Made by a program: the position numbers and the translations under genes
Assembly (NCBI RefSeq): GCF_050296195.1
Contig: NZ_JBNKRB010000045.1
Length of the DNA: 64,000 bases
Direction: 5' to 3' (one strand)
From: Gynuella sp050296195
GTDB lineage: Bacteria > Pseudomonadota > Gammaproteobacteria > Pseudomonadales > Natronospirillaceae
The notes under the pieces: model-generated
What the model saw: the letters and a program-made list of their open reading frames with translations, nothing else
The model's database searches: none
What the model was told of the DNA's origin: nothing
In this document: positions 35,122 to 43,438 of the stretch, in pieces
Layout of the letters: every line of letters begins with the position of its first letter
Position numbering within the stretch: the stretch's first letter is position 1

Positions 35122-38100
35122 TCAATCGCTTTCCCCCAGAATTTTCCCGACACGGTTACGCATAAGGGCGTAATACATGACGGGAATGACCACCAGCGTC
35201 AATAAGGTTGAAACCAAAATCCCAAAGATCAGTGATACAGCCAGGCCACTGAAAATCGGATCATCAAGAATAAAGAATGCTCCGAGCATGGCTGCCATAC
35301 CGGTCAGTACAATAGGTTTCGCCCGTACTGCACCAGAACGGATCACCGCTTCTTCGAATTCAATACCTTCACGAACCTGTTGATTGATAAAGTCCACCAG
35401 CAAAATCGAGTTGCGCACAATAATCCCTGCCAACGCGATCATGCCAATCATTGAAGTAGCAGTAAACTGGGCACCGAGCAGCGCATGACCCGGCATAACG
35501 CCGATAATCGTCAGCGGAATGGGAGCCATGATAATTAACGGTACCGAATACGAACGGAACTGAGCGACCACCAGCAGGTAGATCAGAATCAGACCGACTG
35601 AGTATGCCAGTCCCATATCCCGGAAAGTTTCGTAGGTAACCTGCCACTCGCCATCCCACTTCAAACTGTATTCGTAGGGATTTTCCGGTGGATTGATCAG
35701 GTACTGTTTGAGACCTTGACCGTTATCAAAGATTTTGTCGCCAAGGGCCAGAAAGATCTCCGCCATACCATACAAAGGGCTGTCCAGCTCGCCAGCCATA
35801 TCACCGGTTACAAAGACCACTGGCAACATGTCTTTGTGATAGATGGCATTTTCCCGGGTTGTGGGCTGTACGGTGATCAGATCACTGAGCGGCACCAACT
35901 GACCATTCTGACTACGAACTCTGAGCGCCAGTACCGACTTCATATCCGCTTTATCAGCTACGGGATACTCCACTCTGATCGGTACCGGATATTTAAAGCT
36001 GGGGCTGTGTAAATAGCTCACATCCTCGCCCGACAGCACTGCCGCCATTGCCGCAACAATGGATTGTTGATTCACTCCCAGTTGCGCGGCTTTCTGTTGA
36101 TCGATCCGGGCAATCAGCTTGGGTTGCGCAGCCTCGACACTGTCGTCAACATCCACAATATCCGGAGTTTCGGTAAACATCCGCTCAACTTCACGAGCCA
36201 CCTGAATCTGTCCGTCATAATCCAGCCCATATACCTCTGCCACCAGAGGTGACATCACCGGTGGTCCGGGAGGCACTTCCACCACTTTCACATTGGCATC
36301 ATAAGCCCGGCCGATCTTCTGCAACGGACCTCGTATTGACAACGCAATTTCATGACTTTTGCGATCACGGTGATGTTTACCAACCAGATTAACCTGTAAG
36401 TCCGCCACATGAGAGCCCTCACGCAGATAGTACTGCCGCACCAGCCCATTGAAGTTGATGGGCGATGCCAGTCCCACATAAGCCTGATAATCGGTCACCT
36501 CAGGTACAGTGGCAATAAAGTTACCCAACTCCATCATGACTTGCGCAGTCCGTTCCGCACTGGTGCCTTCCGGCATATCAACAATGACCTGAAATTCTGA
36601 TTTGTTGTCGAACGGCAGCATCTTAAGAACCACCAGTTTGACCACCGCCAGACTCACTGACGCTGCAATCAAAACCAGAATACTGACGCCCAGCAACCAG
36701 CGCTTCGGACGCCCGCGATTACCCTGTAAAAACACCCCAACGGTATTCTTGAACAACCGGTACAACCAGGTTTCCTGATACTCGCCTACGGCACTATGAT
36801 GATGCTTCATACGTTTGAACATCACGTGCGACAGCCAGGGCGTAAAAATAAAGGCGACCCCCAGCGAAATGATCATACCGATGGAAGCATTGATTGGAAT
36901 CGGACTCATATATGGCCCCATCAACCCAGTCACAAATGCCATCGGTAACAATGCGGCAATAACTGTAAATGTGGCCAGAATCGTCGGACCGCCGACCTCA
37001 TCTACTGCGGCAGGAATGGCCTCAATCAGACTCTTATCCTCCATTTGCATGTGCCGATGGATATTCTCAACCACCACGATGGCATCATCGACCAGAATCC
37101 CAATCGAGAAAATCAGTGCAAACAGTGACACCCGGTTCAGGGTGAACCCCCAAGCCCAGGACGCAAACAGCGTAATCGCCAGGGTAATGACCACTGCCAT
37201 GCCGACGATAAACGCTTCACGCCAGCCCAGCGCAAAAAACACCAGAACCACAACCGATGCGGTTGCGAAAATCAGTTTGGAAATGAGTTTCTGTGCCTTG
37301 TCATTGGCGGTTGCACCGTAGTTCCGGGTTACCGTTGCGTGCACGCCATCGGGTACGAACACACCTTTAAGCTGTTCGAAACGTTCAATGACGTTTTCTG
37401 CAATGTTCACCGCATTGGTACCCGGCTGTTTGGCAATTGCAACTGTCACAGATGGCTGGGTTCCTTTCATGCCAGCCGCATGGCCAGTGGCAGAAGGGCC
37501 CGCGCCAAACCAGGAATAGGTTTCCGGTTGGTCAGCACCACGAACAACCTCAGCGACATCCTGCAGATACACCGGCTTACCGTTGGCAACACCAACCACC
37601 AACGACTTCACTTCATCGATATTGCTTAAAAAGGCACCAGCCTGAACCAGTATCTCCTGATTATCATCCACCAGTGATCCCGCCGGAACGGTGGCATTGG
37701 AGACCTGTAACGCAGTGCGCAGATCGCTGACTGCAATGCCGTATCCTGCCAACCTGGCCGGGTCGAGCAATACGTGCACCACTGAATCCGGGCCACCAAG
37801 GGTATATACATCACGGGTTCCCTTAACCCGCTTCAACTCCAGCTCAATGGCGTGAGCCACCTGCTGCAGGTCGTAGGCACCTATTTCCGGGTTATCGCTC
37901 CACAACGTTAGCGATACGATTGGGACATCATCAATACCTTTGGGTTTGATAATGGGTTGCGCCAAATTCAGATCCGTCGGTAGCCAGTCAAGCTTGGAAT
38001 AGATCGCATTGTAGAGCCGCAGAATCGCAGCGGTACGGTCCTGTCCCACCTCATATTGGACGGTCAATACCACCTGGCCAGGGTTGGAGATCGAATAAAC

Positions 38101-38358
38101 ATGCTTGACCCCTTCAATCTCGGACAATATCTGCTCTGCCGGAGCAGCCACCAAGTGCTCAGCTTCTTTGGCCGAAGCGCCAGGATAGGCAATGAAAATG
38201 TTGGCGAAGGTGACATTGATCTGCGGTTCTTCCTCCCGTGGAGTGATCAGTACCGCAAACAATCCGAGTAGAAAACCGACCAGGGCCAATAACGGTGTGA
38301 TCTCCGTAGTCAGAAAGCGCCGGGCAATTCCACCAGATACTCCTAGTTTTCGGTTCAT
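35122..38358 (-). CDS. RND-family efflux pump inner-membrane protein
   Basis: 1078 residues with the RND plan: TM1 (ITPLLALVGFLLGLFAVLITP), a large periplasmic porter loop, TM2-6, a second loop, TM8-12. TM4 reads LFALIFSIGILVDDAIVVVENI and carries the proton-relay aspartates. The RQYYLREGSHVADLQVNL and PGPPVMSPLVAEVYG segments in the second loop resemble the less-studied AcrB-like branch without a named substrate, not multidrug AcrB itself. The adaptor gene overlaps its start by 4 nt. No outer-membrane TolC-type gene is present, so the pump presumably uses one encoded elsewhere. Substrate unknown. Confidence 0.92.
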   Translation of the reverse strand: MNRKLGVSGGIARRFLTTEITPLLALVGFLLGLFAVLITPREEEPQINVTFANIFIAYPGASAKEAEHLVAAPAEQILSEIEGVKHVYSISNPGQVVLTVQYEVGQDRTAAILRLYNAIYSKLDWLPTDLNLAQPIIKPKGIDDVPIVSLTLWSDNPEIGAYDLQQVAHAIELELKRVKGTRDVYTLGGPDSVVHVLLDPARLAGYGIAVSDLRTALQVSNATVPAGSLVDDNQEILVQAGAFLSNIDEVKSLVVGVANGKPVYLQDVAEVVRGADQPETYSWFGAGPSATGHAAGMKGTQPSVTVAIAKQPGTNAVNIAENVIERFEQLKGVFVPDGVHATVTRNYGATANDKAQKLISKLIFATASVVVLVFFALGWREAFIVGMAVVITLAITLFASWAWGFTLNRVSLFALIFSIGILVDDAIVVVENIHRHMQMEDKSLIEAIPAAVDEVGGPTILATFTVIAALLPMAFVTGLMGPYMSPIPINASIGMIISLGVAFIFTPWLSHVMFKRMKHHHSAVGEYQETWLYRLFKNTVGVFLQGNRGRPKRWLLGVSILVLIAASVSLAVVKLVVLKMLPFDNKSEFQVIVDMPEGTSAERTAQVMMELGNFIATVPEVTDYQAYVGLASPINFNGLVRQYYLREGSHVADLQVNLVGKHHRDRKSHEIALSIRGPLQKIGRAYDANVKVVEVPPGPPVMSPLVAEVYGLDYDGQIQVAREVERMFTETPDIVDVDDSVEAAQPKLIARIDQQKAAQLGVNQQSIVAAMAAVLSGEDVSYLHSPSFKYPVPIRVEYPVADKADMKSVLALRVRSQNGQLVPLSDLITVQPTTRENAIYHKDMLPVVFVTGDMAGELDSPLYGMAEIFLALGDKIFDNGQGLKQYLINPPENPYEYSLKWDGEWQVTYETFRDMGLAYSVGLILIYLLVVAQFRSYSVPLIIMAPIPLTIIGVMPGHALLGAQFTATSMIGMIALAGIIVRNSILLVDFINQQVREGIEFEEAVIRSGAVRAKPIVLTGMAAMLGAFFILDDPIFSGLAVSLIFGILVSTLLTLVVIPVMYYALMRNRVGKILGESD

Positions 38359-39368
38359 AATGCCGGATTCCCCTGTTGTTTCAGATAGATTCCGGCCGCA
38401 ATCGGATCTGCTGCCACCTGTTCACCAGCCTGAAGGCCCGCCAGTACTTCGGTATGACCGTCATCCAGTTCATGACCGCTGCGAATCTGACGCAGAGTAA
38501 CCTGGCCCTGATCATTGATGACGTATACTGCAGTGACCTCAGAACGGTGTACCACCGCCGACGTGGGTACCAGCAGACGCTCTTCTTCACCAATTACAAA
38601 CGCCACTTTGGTATACATGCCGGGATAGATCCCTTCCTGTCCGACAGGCAGATCCACCCGTACCCGGAATGTGTGGGTGGCCGGATCGGCATAAGGGCTG
38701 AAAGTCAGCTTAACACCCGGAATACTTTGGTTTTTACCATCAGTAATAATCACCCTGGCTCTGCCTAATTGCCGTACTTCATCAATATAGCGTTGTGGCA
38801 CATTCGCCACAGCCCGCAGCCGCTCCAAGGAAATACCTGTCATCAACCCCTGGCCGATACTGGCCATTTCTCCAACCTCGACCAAACGTTCCACCACGAT
38901 ACCGCTGTAGGGAGCCCTGACAACCGTATGCTCAAGTTGTTCTTTGGCTTGTTCGAGAGTCGCCCGGGCCGCTTTGAAATTAGCTTCAGCGCTGTCCAGT
39001 TGCGATTTGGACGCAAGCTTACGCTTAAATACATCTTGGATACGATTGTAATTGGCCTCGGCCTCAACATATCGAGCCTGGGCAGACTTTAGGGTCGACT
39101 GCTGCTCGGTATCGCGGAAACGGACAATGACGGAGCCTTTGTTAACGTAGTCATCCACATCAACATTGACTTCAATAATCCTTCCAGATACCTGGGCTGA
39201 AACGGTAGCCTGCTGAATGGCTTCTACCACGGCATCAGCCTTTTCTTCCCGAACCACACTCTGCTTAACAGCCGTCACCACCGGGAAAGGCAACTGCTCC
39301 CCGGCCTGGGTCCATAACGCCAGCATGGAAATGGCCAGCGCCACCGCCGAGGTTTTGATCAAGTACAT
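38355..39368 (-). CDS. RND efflux periplasmic adaptor (membrane-fusion protein)
   Basis: About 337 residues from the ATG at 39368, which has GGAGG 8 nt upstream; the longer frame to 39410 has no site. A signal peptide (MYLIKTSAVALAISMLALW) precedes a lipoyl/barrel-sandwich segment (TVSAQVSGRIIEVNVDVDDY), a helical hairpin (SAQARYVEAEANYNRI to LEQAKEQLEHTV), the second lipoyl half (VVRAPYSGIVVERLVEVGEM) and a beta-barrel. The stop overlaps the pump start (ATGA). There is no lipobox. An AT-rich palindrome lies 58 bp upstream of the start. Confidence 0.92.
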   Translation of the reverse strand: MYLIKTSAVALAISMLALWTQAGEQLPFPVVTAVKQSVVREEKADAVVEAIQQATVSAQVSGRIIEVNVDVDDYVNKGSVIVRFRDTEQQSTLKSAQARYVEAEANYNRIQDVFKRKLASKSQLDSAEANFKAARATLEQAKEQLEHTVVRAPYSGIVVERLVEVGEMASIGQGLMTGISLERLRAVANVPQRYIDEVRQLGRARVIITDGKNQSIPGVKLTFSPYADPATHTFRVRVDLPVGQEGIYPGMYTKVAFVIGEEERLLVPTSAVVHRSEVTAVYVINDQGQVTLRQIRSGHELDDGHTEVLAGLQAGEQVAADPIAAGIYLKQQGNPAL

Positions 39369-39425
39369 AGTTATTCCTCCAAAGAGATATTGAGGTACCT
39401 CTTTCACCATAGTTCAATTTATTAT

Positions 39426-39441
39426 ATTAGAAATATCTAAT
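39426..39441. promoter_or_regulatory. Palindromic operator candidate for the efflux operon
   Basis: ATTAGA and TCTAAT form a perfect inverted repeat with a 4-bp AATA centre, in an AT-rich stretch 58 bp upstream of the adaptor start. ArsR- and TetR-type regulators bind such sites. No regulator gene is adjacent, so the binding protein is unknown. The rest of the 302-bp divergent region, up to 39670, holds no gene. Confidence 0.45.
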
Positions 39442-39670
39442 TTAACTGGCGCAAGTATGGAGGGTAATGCGCTTGCGATCAAGGGGACCACCTAAAAAAG
39501 CCTGAAACCGGTCACCGCTGAAAATCGTTATTTACTGACCAAAACTCCAGGAAACTTTAGCATTCCTCTGATTATGGCGATCCTGCCTGCGATAATAACA
39601 ATCGAGCCAGTCATATTGTCCTCCAACAAGTTGGGAAGTACTGACAGGCTCTTATAAATAAGGAGACAAG

Positions 39671-42600
39671 ATGACCAAATTCACTCCGCTATTGGTAGCA
39701 AGTGCACTAGCACTCACGTCAGGGTGCAACGACAATTCCAATGACCCGGACACTCCCAGCAGCCCAGACACCAACAACGACATGGTCTACCGAACCGACT
39801 ATCAAGACTGGCCTGAAATCACCAGCGCCATTCCTCTTGATCCGGCGATCGAAGCGCAGATCGATACGCTAATCATGAACATGACACTGGCTGAAAAAGT
39901 CGGCCAGATGGTGCAACCTGAAATCAAACAGGCTTCGCCACAGGACGTCATAGACTACCACCTCGGCTCTGTCCTCAACGGTGGTGGTTCCTGGCCTAAC
40001 AACGACAAAAACGCGAGCGCGGCGGACTGGCTGGCGCTGGCTGACAGTTATTGGGAAGCATCGATGAATACCGATGACGGCAAAGCCGCTATTCCATTGA
40101 TCTGGGGTACCGATGCCGTCCATGGGCACAGCAATGTTATGGGGACTGTTCTGTTTCCACATAATATCGGTCTTGGCGCCACGCGCGATCCGGCATTGAT
40201 CAAACGGATCGGCCAGGCCACCGCCCGCCAGGTGACAGCAACGGGTATCGATTGGACGTTCGCGCCAACGCTGGCCGTTGTCCGTGATGACCGCTGGGGT
40301 CGCAGTTACGAAGGTTACTCTGAAGATGGTGAAATCGTCTTCAATTATGCCGGTGCCATGGTCGAAGGTTTACAGGGTAATTTCGGTGACGATCATGTGC
40401 TGGCGACAGCCAAACACTATATCGGTGATGGTGGTACTGATCAGGGTGATGACCAGGGTGATAACCTTAGCAACGAGCAGGATCTGATCAATATTCACGG
40501 TCAGGGTTACTATTCCGCTTTGAGCGCCGGCGCACAAACCGTCATGGCGTCATTCAACAGCTGGAATGGTGAAAAACTGCATGGCCACGAATATCTGCTA
40601 AACACCGTCCTGAAAGGCAAAATGCACTTTGATGGTTTCATCGTGTCGGATTGGAATGGCGTCGGTCAGGTAACCGGTTGCACTAACAGCCACTGCCCAC
40701 AGGCCGTCAATGCTGGCATAGACATGATCATGGTACCGGATGACTGGAAAGCTTTGATCACCAATACCATACAGGATGTCAACGATGGTGCCATCGCCAT
40801 GAGTCGGATCGACGACGCAGTGCGGCGGATTTTGCGGGTGAAATTCCGTGCTGGTCTGTTCACCAAAACCAAGCCTTCTGAGCGTCAGGGCGCTGGTGAC
40901 GATAACAATCTTCACACCGACGATATGCGGGCACTGGCACGTGAGGCGGTACGCAAATCCCTGGTATTGCTGAAAAATAATGCGGACACTCTCCCGCTTT
41001 CTAAAGATGCCCGTATTCTGGTGACCGGTAAAACTGCCGACAACATGATGAATCAAACCGGAGGCTGGTCGCTGAGCTGGCAGGGCACTGGTAACACAAA
41101 CAGTGACTTCCCTTATGGCGATACTATCCTGGATGGCATCAATAACGCTATTTCCGGCACTGGCGAAGTGACTTACAGCCGAGATGGTTCTGCTGCCAAT
41201 GAAAACTATGACGTGATCATCGCCGTGATCGGTGAAACTCCCTATGCCGAAGGTAATGGCGATATTGGCAAGTTTTCCACTCTGTCATTTGGCAGTGCCT
41301 ACCCGGCCGATGCCAAACTGCTGGACACTCTGAGCAGCAACGCCCCCAGCGTCCCGGTAGTCACCGTTTATGTTGGCGGCCGACCATTGTGGATGAATCC
41401 GGAACTGAATAAATCCTCTGCATTTGTTGCGGCCTGGCTTCCTGGAACAGAAGGTGCTGGTGTAGCTGATGTGCTGTTTGGTGATTATCCATTCACCGGC
41501 AAGCTGTCTTTCAGCTGGCCCGCCACAGACTGCCAGACGACTGTAAACCGTAACGATGGCCAGACCCCGCTGTTTGCCTATGGCTTTGGCCTCAGCACCA
41601 GTGACGACGGATCTCTCTCAACACTGTCTGAAGAGACTTCCAACCAGGGATGTGGCGCCGGCGATAACTCCTCTGCTGGAACCACGGAAGTACCACTGGA
41701 ACTATTCAGCAATGGCAACACCGCTACTGACTATGCACTGCGCATTGGTGGTCCCTCCAACTGGAGCGGCACCGAGGTGGATATCGATCCATCTGCCACC
41801 TCGACCCTGCCAGATAACGAAATTACCGTCAAAACCATTGATGGCAGTGTTCAGTTCAGCGCCAAAAATCTTGTCTGGAACGATATTGCACAAATCTACA
41901 TTCAATCCACCGATGCCAATACCACCCGGGACCTGGCTGCCTACAGCAATTCCGAGACCAGCATCAGCTTCCGTGTACGGGTTCATGAGGCTCCCGCCGA
42001 AAGCGTGGAGGCTGTCAATCTGAGTGCTCATTGTGTTTACCCCTGTGTTGGCGAAATTAACATTGCCGGACTGCTGCGCAGCCTGCCGCTGGACACTTGG
42101 CAGGACATTAAAATCCCGCTGGCCTGTCTGACCAATACCGGGCTGGATATCACCAGCGTGAATACACCATTCCTGCTGTACAGCTCCGGCGCAATGAACA
42201 TTGATATCGAGAATATCGGCTGGCAGCCATGGACGGAAGACGAGGCTCTGGATTGCGGTACCCTGCAACCACCGGTTCAGGCTCCGACCATCAGCAGCAC
42301 GACATCCGTTTATAGTAATGGCATAGACGACAGCACCCTGTTCAAGCAACCAGCCAAATGGGCGGCCAATACCGATACCTGGGAAGAAACGCCGGACTTC
42401 ATTACATTGGATACGGCTTATAACGAGGGTGGCAATACAGTCATTGATGCGCAGTATGGCAATGCAGCAGACCACAAAGGCATTGTGATCCTCGGTACAG
42501 TTAAAGATACAGATTTGTCACAATTGCCTGCCGGCAGCTACATCAGCTTTGATCTGAATGTGATCAGTCTTGGCGAAAGCAACGGGCTGACCGCTAAGAT

Positions 42601-42850
42601 GGTTTGTAACTCTGATCCTGATAATTGTCGCTCAGGTGATCTGGACATCACCACTCTGACCGATGAATACAGCGGCGCAATTCCATTGCAGCAGTGGTAT
42701 ACCTATCACATTATTCTGGACAATTATGCGGACCTGGATAAAAGCAAAATCACTACCGTGCTGGAACTACTGCCAAACTGGGCGGATAGTCATAATAATG
42801 TCCATTTTCAGCTAGATAACGTCAAAATCGTGGCAAATAACGCTCCTTAA
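39671..42850 (+). CDS. GH3 family beta-glucosidase/glucan exohydrolase lipoprotein
   Basis: 1059 residues, SD AAGGAG 7 nt upstream. The lipobox is ALTSGC with cysteine 19, followed by an acidic linker. The GH3 N-terminal barrel has GTDAVHGHSNV and GRSYEGYSED, with nucleophile D327 in GFIVSDWNGV. The second alpha/beta domain follows (LVLLKNNADTLPL, GETPYAEGNGD). About 350 extra residues at the C-terminus include two beta-rich modules, like the galactose-binding-like domain of ExoP-type glucan hydrolases. It should release glucose from beta-glucans at the outer membrane. An intrinsic terminator follows directly. Confidence 0.93.
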   Translation: MTKFTPLLVASALALTSGCNDNSNDPDTPSSPDTNNDMVYRTDYQDWPEITSAIPLDPAIEAQIDTLIMNMTLAEKVGQMVQPEIKQASPQDVIDYHLGSVLNGGGSWPNNDKNASAADWLALADSYWEASMNTDDGKAAIPLIWGTDAVHGHSNVMGTVLFPHNIGLGATRDPALIKRIGQATARQVTATGIDWTFAPTLAVVRDDRWGRSYEGYSEDGEIVFNYAGAMVEGLQGNFGDDHVLATAKHYIGDGGTDQGDDQGDNLSNEQDLINIHGQGYYSALSAGAQTVMASFNSWNGEKLHGHEYLLNTVLKGKMHFDGFIVSDWNGVGQVTGCTNSHCPQAVNAGIDMIMVPDDWKALITNTIQDVNDGAIAMSRIDDAVRRILRVKFRAGLFTKTKPSERQGAGDDNNLHTDDMRALAREAVRKSLVLLKNNADTLPLSKDARILVTGKTADNMMNQTGGWSLSWQGTGNTNSDFPYGDTILDGINNAISGTGEVTYSRDGSAANENYDVIIAVIGETPYAEGNGDIGKFSTLSFGSAYPADAKLLDTLSSNAPSVPVVTVYVGGRPLWMNPELNKSSAFVAAWLPGTEGAGVADVLFGDYPFTGKLSFSWPATDCQTTVNRNDGQTPLFAYGFGLSTSDDGSLSTLSEETSNQGCGAGDNSSAGTTEVPLELFSNGNTATDYALRIGGPSNWSGTEVDIDPSATSTLPDNEITVKTIDGSVQFSAKNLVWNDIAQIYIQSTDANTTRDLAAYSNSETSISFRVRVHEAPAESVEAVNLSAHCVYPCVGEINIAGLLRSLPLDTWQDIKIPLACLTNTGLDITSVNTPFLLYSSGAMNIDIENIGWQPWTEDEALDCGTLQPPVQAPTISSTTSVYSNGIDDSTLFKQPAKWAANTDTWEETPDFITLDTAYNEGGNTVIDAQYGNAADHKGIVILGTVKDTDLSQLPAGSYISFDLNVISLGESNGLTAKMVCNSDPDNCRSGDLDITTLTDEYSGAIPLQQWYTYHIILDNYADLDKSKITTVLELLPNWADSHNNVHFQLDNVKIVANNAP

Positions 42851-42881
42851 AACGCGAAACCCACATTACAGTCTGACAATT

Positions 42882-42910
42882 GCGGTTCATGTACGTGAGC
42901 CGCTTTTTTT
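42882..42910 (+). terminator. Intrinsic terminator after the GH3 gene
   Basis: GCGGTTCA (42882-42889) pairs with TGAGCCGC (42896-42903), one G-T wobble, 6-nt loop, followed by seven T. Confidence 0.85.
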
Positions 42911-43438
42911 GTCTTAAAAAAAACGACCGACTCATACTAAGGGAGGATACAGTCATTACTCTGCTTGTCACGACCTTCCCCTATACTAGCTCTCTTATCA
43001 GGCAGGCTTCATCATAGATGGTGTGCCCGCGCAGATTTCATTTAAACAGCGGTTGTAAGAGGAAATCATCAACGGGACTGTGAGCACTGTTTTTTTTGAA
43101 CCTGCTGAATCTCAGGTATTCAGGGCAAAAGAGCGCCAAATGGACATGCCGTATGAACGATTGCCTGGAGTCTAGACAGCGAGCTCTCAAAAACAGTTAT
43201 GGGAAACAACAATAACGGGAACAGGCGAGCAATGAATGCCAATCCCACCAACCCCCATTAATCACACTCTCAAACAACTTGAACTGATCTCGAAAACAGA
43301 CTGTGCCCTGCACAATAGACAACGCATCAACCTGACGTCTCAGTGGTCCGGAATGCAGTGTTAAAACAGGCGAGTCTCTTCGGAACAGGGATCAATTGAT
43401 GGCAACTTTTATAGCCGGGTATCGTCTCGGGTGGTGTA
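42911..43438 (+). promoter_or_regulatory. 528-bp leader/promoter region of the oxoamine-synthase fusion gene
   Basis: No ORF with a plausible ribosome-binding site is visible. CTCAGGTATTCAGGGCAAAAG near 43113 superficially resembles part of a glycine-riboswitch core, but the rest of that structure is missing. I see no confirmed riboswitch or operator. The length suggests room for complex control. Confidence 0.3.

Noticed and set aside
43100..43140. CTCAGGTATTCAGGGCAAAAG resembling a glycine-riboswitch core
   Set aside because: The matching upstream part of the aptamer and the second tandem aptamer are absent.
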